Assembly: GCF_921293095.1 (NCBI RefSeq) | Contig: NC_060259.1 | Location: 75,636,120-75,700,119 of the forward strand | Reading direction: 5' to 3' | Source of the DNA: Ischnura elegans | Taxonomy: Eukaryota > Arthropoda > Insecta > Odonata > Coenagrionidae | DNA: 64,000 nt | Shown: piece by piece, positions 10,961 through 20,865 of the stretch | Position numbering within the stretch: position 1 is the first letter of the stretch | Layout of the letters: every line of letters starts with the position of its first letter | Position numbers and translations under genes: made by a program | The notes under the pieces: generated by a model | Seen by the model: only the letters and a program-made list of their open reading frames with translations | What the model was told of the DNA's origin: nothing | Database searches by the model: none

Positions 10961-11825
10961 GGATACCTACTTGCATTCAAAGCCTTTTAATTGAGTCTTT
11001 AAGTCCGAATCCATTCGACCTATTTCCAATGGAAATGTGATCGATAGGCATCACAGACTCGGTCAACAGACACGGCGTAAATTTTTATTGCTTCGCGGAG
11101 TGATGAAACAGTTTTAATCCGTAGAGCCCCTAGCTATTCAACCGAACATCCTCCGAAGGTTAGCAGATCAGAGTTTCAGCGAGCATTTCGCAAAGGAAGG
11201 CTAATTTCAAAGCGTGCGACACAATTCTTACCGCGAGGAAAATCTGTCGAAATCTACATTTTTTGCCTTTCTGACAGCAGTAGAGGGTAAAATAGATGGG
11301 AAGAATCAGAGAGGGATACGAACACTTGGAGGACGTTGGAGAAATCAAAAAGGATGTCGTAAAAAAGATGTTCGAGCATTTCGAATTTAGCTACGGTCGA
11401 TGAAGAATGGAAGGACTGAGCGAATTCATTCAAAGGGTCTTTGCGACAATAGCGGTGAGCCATGAGCGGCACAAGAGGGGACAGTGAGGGACAACTACTT
11501 AACTTAAATTAACTCAACTTACAACCCCTAAAGTACAGACATCGAAATACGGGATGGAGAAAAAGTTTTTCACGAAATTTTGACCCTAGATAGCTGATGC
11601 CAGTTGGAACCATAATTACTTATACATTACTTAAAATGTATAAATTACCTCGCCGCTGAGCTTAAAGACGCCGTGTGCGTTCACCGGGATGCTGATGGTT
11701 GGTCGACCTCCAGATACAGAGGTTAGCTGCAAGATAAGCGCACTCTTTCGTCGAATAAGCAGTCGTGGACAAAAAGTGACGGTGTTCCTAGGGGGTATTG
11801 GTCTATCCTTGGGTAAGATAGACTA
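10961..11825. other. No gene recognised
   Basis: Only short frames with no motif (for example 11160-11472 on the minus strand). No terminal repeats or SINE promoter boxes were noticed. Confidence 0.35.
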
Positions 11826-11829
11826 TTAA

Positions 11830-12051
11830 CCCATTAAAACCCATTGTTGCTTCTAAGCAACATCAAATAGGTATAAATTTTCTGCTCTACTTAGGAAATA
11901 TTTAAACTATGCATTATTTTGTGATGTAAATTGTAATGGCGAAAAAATTAGCTGTCACAAATATTATGATCGAGTGAAAAATTTTCAAGTTTTCAAAATG
12001 AAAAATCTTGAAATTTGATTTCTCCCAGAAACAGCTCTGGATTAGAAAGGA
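11830..12051. mobile_element. TTAA-type MITE B, copy 1
   Basis: A 222-bp element between TTAA at 11826-11829 and 12052-12055. Ends CCCATTAAAACCC and the complement of TCCTTTCTAATCC are weak inverted repeats. Internal landmarks are TGCTTCTAAGCAACATCA, TGCATTATTTTGTG and ATGAAAAATCTTGAAATTTG. Other copies are at 40203, 58018 and 60251. Non-coding, piggyBac-like by target site. Confidence 0.8.
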
Positions 12052-12109
12052 TTAAATGATACCGGAACCTATGAAGATGCCGTGACTTGGCGACTGGGGG
12101 CCGCCAATA

Positions 12110-12774
12110 ATAGGGTAGTTTCCTTCATCAAAGAAAACGAAAGGCATTGATTGCGATTCGTTACCCACCATTACTGTATTCATAATATACAAATTATTTC
12201 GTTTTAGAAATACCGGTTTAGACGAATGGCAATGGTCCATTTTTAACCTCATTTGAGAAGGGCCAGATTGGCGCCCATGCGATGCCACTCCACGTGACGT
12301 CACAGGGGCCTAGTTTCTATACGAGAAGATAGGAGTTATACATCGTCTGAGGTTACCAATGCATGCATGAGACACAGAGCTCAGGGAAACATGTCTTAAT
12401 AATCACTTATTAAAACTGGCTAAAGTCGGAAAGTTTTCTTCATTTGATAAGGTATTAATAAGCCTTATTGAAGCCAAGCGCTACCAGCCCGCAGGGTCCT
12501 CAGCTACCCGCTAGCAGCCTGCGTCGTATCAGCGCTAAGCCTCGCCTCAAGGTCACCTCACAGGGGGGCAACGGGAACCAGAAATAAGTCTCACGGAGAG
12601 ATTTCCCGGCATTAATACTTACGCGTCGCGTTTTCGCGCGCTTGAAAATTTGCACTTTTCATTTAATCGCAAAAAATAGATATCGTCATTTAAAAATCTA
12701 AAAGCGTGAAATACGCACTCCAGGAGTAATCTTTCGATTTAGGCAATAAAAAAAATAATAGGAAACCACCCTAT
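12110..12774 (+). mobile_element. MITE A, copy 1
   Basis: A 665-bp element with inverted ends ATAGGGTAGTTTCC and GGAAACCACCCTAT. The interior is well conserved among eight copies: a TCATCAAAGAAAACGAAAGG block, GCGCCCATGCGATGCCACTC with CACGTGACGTCAC, a CTGCTAGCAGG palindrome region, and CGTCGCGTTTTCGCGCGCTT near the right end. No transposase is encoded; frames inside it are spurious. The target duplication is only 2-4 bp and not firmly resolved, so the superfamily is uncertain. Confidence 0.85.
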
Positions 12775-13173
12775 TATGCCCCTCCATACCCGGGGGAGAG
12801 GTCAGCAGCTCTTCTTCATATGTGCGAAGGTGGAGACCACACTGATCGATACAGCCACACACATTTCACTACGGGCGAGGTAACATTTACTTTAACGACT
12901 GCAGTAACGCGATATGGAAGACAAGGTGAAATCACCACATTATCATCCCGAGGAGTCACTAGCCAATTATATATTATATTAATTACTAAAACCGGAAATA
13001 AGAGGTAGGTAATAGAATTTTTGAGCTAATTATGAAGACAATTTATGGTGCATTTTACGCATCTTCATTCTTATCCAAATCTCCCTTACATTTTTTCCCA
13101 ACGAAGTATATGTATCATTTTAACTCAAGAGCGACACGGATGACATCATACTAGAGCCCCTCTACTTTTTCAG
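12775..13173. other. Flank of candidate exon; partly a dispersed repeat
   Basis: 13040-13120 resembles 26745-26850 (TGGTGCATTTT, then TTTTTCCCAAC-AAGTA), so this part is repetitive. 13140-13173 ends with a pyrimidine tract and CAG (CCCCTCTACTTTTTCAG), a good 3' splice-site shape. Confidence 0.4.
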
Positions 13174-13290
13174 GTCCGACATTTTATAAATTGAGAGAGA
13201 TATTTTGTGTAGCTAAGGGTTAAAGTTGGTGAAATGGACGGAAACGAGGAAGTGCAGGGCATGCTAAATTACAAGGAGAAACTTCAACAG
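13174..13290 (+). CDS. Candidate host exon: 5' UTR plus 19 codons, SMNDC1/SPF30-like N-terminus
   Basis: Seen: the polypyrimidine-CAG ending at 13173, an ATG at 13234 (GAAATGG context), 19 codons (MDGNEEVQGMLNYKEKLQQ), then CAG|GTGAAT at 13290/13291, a donor-like site in phase 0. Known: SMNDC1/SPF30, a Tudor-domain spliceosome assembly factor, starts with a short acidic segment followed by a coiled-coil with a YK-x-QLQQVEAAL pattern. The similarity is short but in the right place and followed by V in frame. Odd: a non-LTR 3' tail starts within a few bases of the donor, so this could instead be a retrocopy cut by that insertion. I found no further exon in the window. Confidence 0.4.
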
Positions 13291-13295
13291 GTGAA

Positions 13296-13846
13296 TGAAT
13301 GAATATTTATTTTTCTCTAGGTAAAACCTATAAGATCAAAAGAATGGAAAATACGTGTAATGTTCTGCTCTAATAAAATAACATTTTGACATAAATATAA
13401 CATAAAAGCGATACAAAGAGTAAAACGTTCGGCTTTGTAGAGATTATTGCAAGGCTCAGCAAGTAGTAATTTTTTAGGCAAAAGCAGTAAAATATTCGAT
13501 ATCAATAACACAGAAATATAGGTTTTATCACAGATCGTAATGAACACACATACATATACAAATTAAAGATGATAAACTAACCTAAGCCCTGGACTTCAGA
13601 TATGAGTACAGCCTTTATTTAAATGACTGAAGTGATTGTGTTTTTTTATATTTAGCGGTAGAGAGTTCCAGAATCTAGATGCTGTTAGCTGAAAAGATTT
13701 CAAATATATTGGTGCGGGCTTGAGGAATTCGAAGGTCAGAATCCTGAAGGGTGGAAACTGCAGTAACTTTCTTTCGGGGGATGAATAGTTCGTACAGGTA
13801 TGCAGGAGTCTGGTCTTGGAACATGGAGAAGAGATCCCAGGATGTA
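13296..13846 (-). mobile_element. Non-LTR (CR1/jockey-like) 3' end, family N
   Basis: Minus-strand ORF from ~13846 to 13596 encodes an RT C-terminus: FRILTFEFLKPAPIYLKSFQ, SRFWNSLPLNIKKH, with the conserved W-NSLP motif. A ~300-bp 3' UTR follows to a (GAAT)n tail near 13295. A second copy lies at 20866-21262. The coding end is cut at 13847 by MITE A. Only the last ~80 codons remain. Confidence 0.7.
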
Positions 13847-14511
13847 ATAGGGTAGTTTCCTTCATCAAAGAAAACGAAAGGAATTGATTGTGATTTGTTA
13901 CCCAACATTAATGTATTCATAATATTCTAATTATTCGGTTTTAGAAATCCCAGATTAGACGAATGTTCATGGTCAATTTTAACCTCAGTTGATAAAGGCC
14001 AGATTGGCGCCCATGCGATGCCACTCCACGTAACGTCACCGGGACCTAGTTTCTATACGAGTAGATAGGAGTTTTACATCATCTGAGATTGCCAATGCAC
14101 GCATGAGGCACATAGCTCAGGAAAACAAGTCTTAATAATCACTTATTAAAACTGCCTATGGTCGGAAAGTTTCCTTCGTTTGATAAGGTATTAATAATCC
14201 TTATTTAAGCCAAGCGCTACCAGCTAGCAGGGTACTCTGCTGCCTGCTAGCAGACTGCGTCGTATCATCGCTCAAAGCCTCGCCCCAAGGTCACCCCACG
14301 TTGCGGCAGCGGGAACCAGAATGACATCACACGGGCTTTTCCCAGCATTCAACTTAGCCGTCGCGTTTTCGCGCGCTTGAAATTTTTCACTTTTCATTTA
14401 ATCGCAAAAAATAGATATCGCCATATAAAAATATAAAAGTGTGATATTCGTACTCTAGGAGTAATAATCTTTCGATTTTGGCAGTAAAACAATAATAGGA
14501 AACCACCGTAT
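13847..14511 (+). mobile_element. MITE A, copy 2 (inside family N element)
   Basis: Ends ATAGGGTAGTTTCC and GGAAACCACCGTAT (one change). Same internal order as copy 1, including the variant GTAACGTCAC in place of GTGACGTCAC. It interrupts the non-LTR coding end at 13846, so it is younger than that element. Confidence 0.85.
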
Positions 14512-14519
14512 TCCTTGGT

Positions 14520-14665
14520 GTTATACGCTAGAGACAGTCGGTTTGGATAAAGCGAGTAATAAGCGGGGAAATGAAGCTGTATTAGAGGAAATAAAGTTGA
14601 GTTATTGGGAAATTGAGAGTATGTGAATAGGATTTATAGATAGAACAAAGGGGAATAGGCCCTGC
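14520..14665 (+). mobile_element. RTE-type tail relic (family of 5005-5330)
   Basis: Degenerate translation includes IGFIDRTKGNRP, parallel to IGFSDRLKG at 5.2 kb, preceded by VWIKRVISGEM. Several frame breaks. It directly precedes a CR1-like tail. Confidence 0.5.
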
Positions 14666-14667
14666 TG

Positions 14668-15225
14668 GGAATCCACCTATATACTAACCCGCAAGCCGTC
14701 TCAATAGGCTTGTGGTGGGGGTGTTAGATAACTCGCCGTATACAAATAAAAAGGATATTCTCTAACCGAATTACGCCTATGATATATTCAAGTCATTTAT
14801 TGTTCGAGGGAAAAACGACTTCCCATATCTATCTTCTCGGTAAAATACCTCTCTTAATTAGTCGTTTCAGTCAGACCTTGAAATATAGTTGGGTTCAAAT
14901 AAGATGTTCGGCGGGTTACTCTTAAAGATGTCCATTCTCAATTGCTCAAGCAATTTAAGCCAAGCGCGCAGCCTTCGGGTCTCCAGCGGCTTCAAGCCTA
15001 ATTTGCTTAACATTGTAAAACGCTTTCTGTACGTTCGCAGCAGTTTTTGACGAACCGCGCAGCCCTCCTTTGTATTTTATTAGGTTCACGGATCAAGTCT
15101 TTCTACACCGGATCCCATACGCTCCCTGCATATTCAAGATGTGGTTAGACGAGTGCGAAATAACACCTCTCTTTTACCTTTTCAAACTAAAATCTTCCCA
15201 CTATACGCTTGACGAATTCTAGCTT
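14668..15225 (-). mobile_element. CR1/Daphne-like non-LTR 3' end, decayed
   Basis: The tail motif (CCGCAAGCC, AATAGGCTTGTGG, GGGGTGTTA) lies at 14675-14725. Going leftward on the minus strand, the RT C-terminus resembles the better copy at 36972-37274, with matching blocks at 14945-15075 (LGWxPL..RRL..RLRLL and KIQRKAARFV equivalents). Frameshifts break the ORF. Extends to about 15225, further 5' than the 36.9-kb copy. Confidence 0.7.
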
Positions 15226-15477
15226 CAAAAATATCTCCTGGGTTGGGAATTGATCCACGGTCGTTTGCCTTTCCGGACCACTGCGTAGACCACTACGATA
15301 TCCAGGTTCATAATCCAGCAATTGAAGATGCATAAGAGTAGCATCCAGTAGTATCCAGTATCCTGCTGGCGTCTTCTGACCTGAAGACGCCAGGAGGATG
15401 ACTGGAGATACTGTCGTCACCAATGGACAACTCAACGCGGAGGAACGCCCGGAAGCCGAGACTCTTCATCTACATCC

Positions 15478-15735
15478 ATATCTACATTATACCCAGCAAG
15501 CCGCCTAAAAGGCGTGTGGCAGGGGGTGTTAGGAGACCAGCCTTATACAGCTATTAAAAAAAAATGAAGGGCTCTAACGAGGTTGGGACTAGCGTTTATT
15601 AAAGTCCTTTATGGTTCGGGGGAAAAATGAATTCCCATATCTATCCGTTCGGCAAAACATCTCTCTTAATTTATCGCTTCTATCGGATCTGTAAACATAG
15701 TGTGGCTCTAATATTATGTTCTCTGTGTCTTATGA
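15478..15735 (-). mobile_element. CR1/Daphne-like 3' tail, short copy
   Basis: Begins with the CTACAT-rich end and CAGCAAGCCGCCTAAAAGGC, followed by GTGTGGCAGGGGGTGTTAGG and the TTTATTAAAGTCCTTTATGG block shared with 27.1 and 36.9 kb. Truncated at the ATTATGTTCTCTGTGTC point. Confidence 0.75.
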
Positions 15736-16111
15736 AGAAACGCCGCGGAAACCTCAGATCAAAATTGAAGAAGTGATTGAAAAGGTAATTTGATTCCAAT
15801 TAGGTGAGGAGGGAGAGGAGGGGTGATCCGTCAAATGCTCATGTAAATGCACTTCGAGCGGTTTTGATTATTTTTGGATCAGCACACTCCATTGGTCCAT
15901 GCTTCAAATCCGTAGCGTTTCACGGCATTGCGGGAGGTTTTTAAGCGCTGTTATCTTGTTATCAATATTCATCATCATTAGTCAAAAATCCTAAGACTGT
16001 CTTGACGCAGCTCTCCATTCATCTTCCCTATCCGCTAACCTTTTCATAGTTATGTATTTAATCTCTTAATTACATCCCTTGTAACTTTTTCAATGTAGCT
16101 CATTCGGGGTC

Positions 16112-16383
16112 TGAAAAAATGAAAAATGAAAAAGCAGGAGCAATTTCCACAATTTTAAATTTATTAATACTACCGGTTTCGCTTTACAGCATCACCATCA
16201 GGTACAAATATGTCAAGTGCGCTACGTCTTAAATAGGAAAGGCAGGATGGGGGTGGTAAGACGGGAAGGCGGGGGAAGGGGAAGAAAGGAAAATAAATTT
16301 AAAATTGTGGAAATTGCTCCTGCTTTTTCATTTTTCATTATGTCACGCTTCCACTCCATCTCGCCGGAAACCTCAGATTAAAT
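16112..16383 (-). mobile_element. Short hammerhead-bearing inverted-repeat insertion (PLE-like terminal repeat), copy 1
   Basis: It is flanked by a perfect 12-bp duplication TCATTCGGGGTC (16100-16111, 16384-16395), which is single-copy in the host RTE sequence. Inverted arms of ~44 bp lie at about 16121-16164 and 16297-16340 (GCAGGAGCAATTTCCACAAT in one arm). The left part carries a minus-strand hammerhead core (16167-16205). A ~43-bp unpaired tail follows the right arm (CATTATGTCACGCTTCCAC), similar to the tail of the 23.8-kb element (CATTATGAGTAAATTCCAC). No ORF. Confidence 0.75.
16167..16205 (-). ncRNA. Hammerhead ribozyme motif, type I, minimal stem III (altered core)
   Basis: Minus-strand order: stem I strand GTAC (16205-16202), core CTGATGG (16201-16195), stem II GCT-GTAA-AGC, core GAAA (16180-16177), stem III CC/GG closed by A-U, then TA and predicted cleavage between 16171 and 16170, followed by GTAT pairing with GTAC. 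Compared with a CTGATGA-type core there is a 3-base slip (GATGGTGATG), so activity may be reduced. The tiny stem III agrees with hammerheads described in Penelope-like elements, which are thought to work as dimers. Confidence 0.6.
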
Positions 16384-16608
16384 TCATTCGGGGTCGTCCC
16401 TCGCCCTTCCCCCCTCCCACCTGTTCTTCTATGATTGTTTTCATCAGGCCACCATGTCCCATAAGGTGGCCAAATACATTGTCTTGTCTTCTCCTAAAGG
16501 TTTTCCGAGAACTTCCCCCTTCTCCCATTGCTGCTTAGCACTTCGTCGTTACACAGCCGATGCATGTCCATCGTTCTTCAGTAGCACCATATTTCGAATA
16601 CTTCCACT

Positions 16609-17097
16609 CAGTGACGTAACTAGGAATATGCTTTGGGGGGGATGAGAGAGCTTGCCCCGCCCCCCCCCCCCTCAGGCAACGGGGAGTCCGGAGAAATATT
16701 TGAAAAGTGACATTTTTATTTAATTTTCATTTTTTTATTTTATTCTCGAACCACCGAATACAGCGCATATTGGCCATTTTACATCGGGGTATTCAACAAA
16801 TTTAACAACTAAACGTACACGAACATCGATGCCCCGGACAGGGGAAATCTACCCAGACGGGACTCGAACCCGCGACCTCTTGTTTGGCAGGCGAGTACGC
16901 TACCCCGCCGCCACCGAGGCCGGCAAAAATGACATGCTTGGAAATACAATTTACATCATTGATAAATGACCATTAACTTCAGGCAGAAGCAGTTATTTTA
17001 GGTGAAAACTAGACAATAGTTTGAATTTTTTTTTTTTTTCTCTGAGGCTTTGGGAGGGGGAAATCCATCCCTTCATCCCCCCATAGTTACGCCTCTG
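16609..17097. mobile_element. hAT-type non-autonomous element inserted in RTE
   Basis: Termini CAGTGACGTAACTAGGAATA (16609) and the complement of CAGAGGCGTAACTATGGGG (ending 17097). Flanks CTTCCACT (16601-16608) and TTTCCAGT (17098-17105) match at 6 of 8, consistent with an aged 8-bp hAT duplication. Long G/C runs lie next to each end (16635-16673, 17053-17083). It contains a SINE at 16714-16923. A related end occurs at 21284-21345 (GGCGTAAATAGGAATATGCT). Confidence 0.7.
16714..16923 (-). mobile_element. tRNA-Gly-like SINE
   Basis: The minus-strand head has a tRNA shape: GGTGGCGGCGGGGTAGCG (A-box region), TCGCCTGCCAAACAAGAGG (anticodon arm resembling tRNA-Gly GCC), and GGTTCGAGTCC (B box). 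The body ends in CCGATGTAAAATGGCC. Flanks AAAAGTGACAT and AAAAATGACAT form a target duplication. A partial relative lies at 50445-50530. Confidence 0.75.
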
Positions 17098-17299
17098 TTT
17101 CCAGTCTTGACTTCTCTGCTGTTGTCAACGTCCAAGCCTCGCTCACTTAGAGTAACATGCTCCATATATATCACCTGATGCATTGTTTCCTTATTTCTAT
17201 ACTTCTATTCGCAGCTGTAAGAAGATTCTTTTCTTTGTAGGAAGTCCTCTTCGCCTGCGCTATACGTTACCAATATTATGTTGCTGAGTAAATGAACGG

Positions 17300-18310
17300 C
17301 CTTGTGGCATGAATGTGTTAGCTTGGGTTGTTCGACGATTATTGTTTGCCGTGTTTATTCAATCTCAGGTAATAGTGCTCCCAAAGTACGCGAATGATTT
17401 AACCAACCCTACCAACAATCTTTTAAGTAGAGTGTCAGTTACAGCTCCTCATCTCTCGCATGTTAGTATCTTCGATTACTTCTCACAGATGTGTTCGCTC
17501 TATCCCGAAAAATCTTCAACAACTGTGCTCAGCGAGTAGGCAATTCTGTAGGCGTTCCCCGTTTTCTGCTCAAACAGCGCCATAATTAGTGAAGCGTGTC
17601 GTGTTGATTTGTTCTCTCATCACCTTGACTCATTAACTTCACGCTCTTCTTTTTCTTTATGATGCATTCCACTCCTTAGTGTCTTTTCTTCTCTAATTCA
17701 TCAATATCCTAGTATTTCCTATCTTTTTTCTTCCATTGACACTAGCTTATTCCCTATTTACTTACATTCGACTTCCATTTGACCACTTTCATGGGGATGT
17801 AAAATTAATAAAAAATCACAATGTGATTAAAGTACACCGTAAGTAAACTCAAAGGCTACCGCCCACTTCTCAAAAGTTGGTGACGTCATTATCTCTTCCC
17901 GGTTCATAAATTCGTCCCAGTAGGACAATTTATGGAGGTAAGAAGTCGCTCACAAGGATGTTAACCACAACAAACCACAACGTTATTTTGGTGTTAATTA
18001 TTTATTAAAACACTCATGTAATACTTACTGCCTTATTTTCTTATTTTGGCATACATTTTTTTATTTTACGGTGGCTCAATTCAGGTCCCATGACCTTGGA
18101 GACCACCTAAAGCTCCTTCCCTTTGTTATCCTTGTTAATCAGCTGGAAAATTAAAATGTAGGAGTAAATAAAATTATTATCATTAATCTGTACACGGAGT
18201 CCTTTTGCTCTGAAATCTGTCTTTTCCGGATGTGTTCTTCCACTCATTAATTATTGTCCGCCCATGTGGTCCTCAGCCTGTCCCTCAAATCTCAAAACTC
18301 TTAATAGGCC
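17300..18310. other. No gene recognised
   Basis: Short frames only. 17860-17950 (a TGACGTCATT block followed by GTTCATAAATTCGTCC) resembles 24495-24560, so it holds an old dispersed repeat. No terminal repeats seen. Confidence 0.35.
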
Positions 18311-18319
18311 TATTAATTT

Positions 18320-18420
18320 TGCGAAAAATCCACAGAGAAAAAATCTTCCGCCTTGACCGGGATTTTTTTTCCTGATGGCGGATGGGGGCGGGTGATTTTT
18401 TCTCTGTGGATATTTCGCAC
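18320..18420. repeat. Small inverted repeat with SINE-like core
   Basis: Arms GCGAAAAATCCACAGAGA and TCTCTGTGGATATTTCGC face each other. Between them is CCTTGACCGGGATT, the same B-box-side motif seen on the minus strand at 23272-23300 and 43580-43605. Probably an inverted SINE fragment. Confidence 0.45.
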
Positions 18421-18499
18421 GATTGTGCATTTCGGGTGACTCCCGTAAAAGTTATCACCGCGGCTAGTCCCGGTATACTTTAAATTATTAATTTCTTCA

Positions 18500-19060
18500 T
18501 TAACGTCGTGAAAAATCGTAACCCCTCCCTCCGTAATCTCACTTCTGATGATCACCTCTCTCAACTTGCCATAGTTCCCTTACAACGACGACGTACACTC
18601 AGTGACCTCAAGTTTTTCTACCGAATCATGAATGGCCACTTCATGTCTAACGACATTCTCTCAATGTTCTCCCTCCGTGCCCCTTCCCGTAAAACACGGA
18701 ACTCATCTCTTTTCATCTACTACTCCACCGCAAATCTGTGACTCAGAGATCCCTTACCTACCCGCTACCTCCTACCTACAATTCCATCAAAGCCTCTTCT
18801 ATTGATATAACATCATCAATTTCATAATTTACAACCGCCACCAGGAAAACTCCTCTTCAAATCCCTCTTTCTTTCTCCGCCCTTCCTAAATTACAAGTAA
18901 GCGGTTGAGGCGTTCATACAAGTAAAGTATTACGTGATATCTGAGCGTATTTAATTGGTGTTTTTGTTGTTGTTTCTTGTTGCACTTTATTCTTTAACCA
19001 TTTGTTCACAAATCCAATGTAAAAGGTCTTATGCACTGTTTCTGGATTTAAACCAACCAA
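18500..19060 (+). mobile_element. Non-LTR (jockey/CR1-like) 3' end
   Basis: The frame from ~18508 encodes PLQRRRTLSDLKFFYRIMNG and FSLRAPSRKTRNSSLF, the conserved RR-LSDL-F-YKI-NG block found near the C-terminus of jockey/CR1-type RTs. It stops at 18739-18741, but similar coding continues with breaks to ~18900. A 3' UTR runs to an AAATAAATAAAAAA tail near 19060. 5'-truncated. Confidence 0.7.
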
Positions 19061-19064
19061 ATAA

Positions 19065-19235
19065 ATAAAAAATATGGTCCAGACTGCGCAAGAGAGGGTA
19101 GCGGGCAGATAATCTCAATAGGATTTTTAGATAGAATGAGATATAGTAGGCCTTATTACGTATTGAAGAGGGAAATATATGAAGGGAGGGTGGACTACTA
19201 GAATACTATTTAACCATTAGAGCGTAATATTTCAA
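19065..19235 (+). mobile_element. RTE-type tail relic
   Basis: The stretch with AATCTCAATAGGATTTTTAG and GATAGAATGAGATATAGTAG decodes to an IGFLDRMRYSRP-like line, parallel to the tail at 5.2 kb. Frame broken. Confidence 0.45.
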
Positions 19236-19261
19236 ACCCTGCCGCGTGAACGACGGTGAAA

Positions 19262-19642
19262 TATACAAGAATTGCCATGAGAAAAAATGCCCCTGGACCG
19301 GGAATCGAACCACGGATCTTTGGCTTTCGGATCCGGGCCAATGCGCAGACCACTACGCTACCCAGGCTCTTCAATTTGCATGGCAATTATACCGAGCCTC
19401 ATTGCACTAGGTGTTAGGTCCTCGCGGTCCATCAAGGATGGCAACGGCTTTCTCCCTCGCGTTGCCATCCCTGATGGACCGCGAGGACCTAACACCTAGT
19501 GCCATGAGGCTTGGTATAATTGCCAAGCGAAATGAAGAACCTGGGTAGCGTAGTGGCCTGCGCATTGGCCCGGTAAGCCAAAGAGCCGTGGTTCGATTAC
19601 CGGTCCAGCGGAATTTTTTCTCACGGCAATTCTTATATATAA
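19262..19642. repeat. Near-perfect inverted dimer of a tRNA-derived SINE
   Basis: Arms 19262-19445 and 19461-19642 are inverted copies with a 15-base loop. Each contains CTGGGTAGCGTAGTGG (A-box region), CTGCGCATTGGCCCGG, GGTTCGATT (B box), and a body ending TCTCACGGCAATTCTT. The arm centre includes GGTCCTCGCGGTCCATCA. The other dimer, at 25539-25713, has shorter arms. No function besides a SINE-derived palindrome is evident. Confidence 0.85.
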
Positions 19643-20039
19643 CCCTTAGAGTGCCTGGGAGCGCTATCGCATTCCTATCTCTAGCAAAAAGTGCCATGTC
19701 CTGCAATGTCACCATTAGATGCTGATAGTTCATTAATCATTCAATAGTTAATATTGACTTTATTTTAGCATTAAATATTTTATTTAAATTATAAAACCTA
19801 ACTCATATTACCGAAAATTCGTCAAATAATACATAAAAAATGTGAAACCACATATTAGAAAGATTTCCTAAAGTTTTTATTTATACCATTAGTTGTTTTT
19901 TAGACCTAATTTTTTCCTAGCCTAATTCAAAATCAGCAATAATGCCTCGGCAGTTTTTGCATAGTACCTGAAAAATCTGGTGATAATCAAAGGGTTCAAT
20001 ACTCCAAATAAACATACGTTTATTATTAGAATATTCCAA
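19643..20039. other. AT-rich spacer
   Basis: Low-complexity AT-rich sequence without open frames or recognised repeats. Confidence 0.4.
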
Positions 20040-20860
20040 TAATAATTTTGCGTTAAATATTAGGTTAATGAAAGGGAGTAGGACTTATAATGAATAGGGT
20101 AGTTTCCTTCATCAAAGAAAACGAAAGGCATTGATTGCGATTCGTTACCCACCATTAGTGTATTCATAATATACAAATTATTTCGTTTTATAAATTCCAT
20201 TTTAGACGAATGTTAGTGGTCAGTTTTAACCTCATTTGTAAAAGGCCAGATAGGTACCCATGAGATGCCACTCCACGTGACGTCACAAGGACACAGAAGC
20301 TATACGAGTAGATAGGAGTTTTACATCGTATGAGATTACCAATGCACGCTTGAGGCACCGAACTAAGGAAAACCTCTTAATAATCACCTATTAAAACAGC
20401 CCAAGGTCGGAAAGTTTTCTTCGTTTGATAGGGTATTAATAATCCTTATTTAAGCCAAGCGCTATCAGCTAGTTGGGTACTCTGCTACCTGCTAGCATCC
20501 TGCGCCGTATCAGCGCTCAAAGCCTCGTCCCAAGGTCACTTCACTTGCGGCAGCGGGAACCAGAACGACGTCACACGGGGTTTACCCAGTATTCATGCTT
20601 AGCCGTCGCGTTTTCGCGCGCTTGAAAATTTTCACTTTTCATTTAATCGCGAAAAATAGATATCGTCATTTAAAAATCTAAAAGCGTGAAATACGTACTC
20701 TTCGATTTAGGCAAAAAAATAATAGGAAACCACCCTATTGAAGAGAAATGTCCATAAAGGGGGGAAGACTGCTAGAAATCTCCTTAAACACTCCACACAA
20801 ACCTACCTTAATCGCTAGAATATTTTAACAATAAAGGATATCAGGATGACGCGAGTCTAT
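20040..20860 (+). mobile_element. RTE-type tail relic split by MITE A copy 3
   Basis: 20060-20093 (ATGAAAGGGAGTAGGACTTA) and 20739-20860 (ending CAAACCTACCTTAATCGCTA) are the two halves of the family whose better copy ends at 5330. The MITE sits between them with TGAA on each side. Confidence 0.6.
20094..20738 (+). mobile_element. MITE A, copy 3
   Basis: Ends ATAGGGTAGTTTCC and GGAAACCACCCTAT. Flanks TGA(A) on both sides suggest a 3-4-bp duplication at this site. Interior as in copy 1, with an intact CACGTGACGTCAC at 20274-20286 and a shorter right end (the CCAGGAGTAATAATC block is missing). Confidence 0.85.
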
Positions 20861-20865
20861 AGAAT

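Larger units (their letters stand above)
15965..17290 (-). mobile_element. RTE-like non-LTR fragment carrying two nested insertions
   Basis: On the minus strand three blocks read in order: 17290-17098 (AQAKRTSYKEKNLLTAANRS, then IWSMLL, SEAWTLTTAEKSRLE), 16608-16384 (VEVFEIWCY, NDEVLSS and the HILRHDG-region equivalent), and 16111-15965 (the WRAASNQ equivalent and 3' end). The codons join across the hAT element (RLE | VEVFEIWCY) and across the hammerhead insertion, so both were inserted into an existing RTE copy. Several stops. Same family as 2984-3700. Confidence 0.85.

Noticed and set aside
12052..12303. 83-codon minus-strand frame
   Set aside because: It lies inside MITE A, and equivalent frames are broken in the other copies.
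16800..16920. tRNA-Gly gene
   Set aside because: The head is tRNA-like but lacks a proper acceptor stem, continues into a SINE body and has target duplications.
19287..19733. Opposed frames of 70 and 108 codons
   Set aside because: They are translations of the inverted SINE dimer arms.
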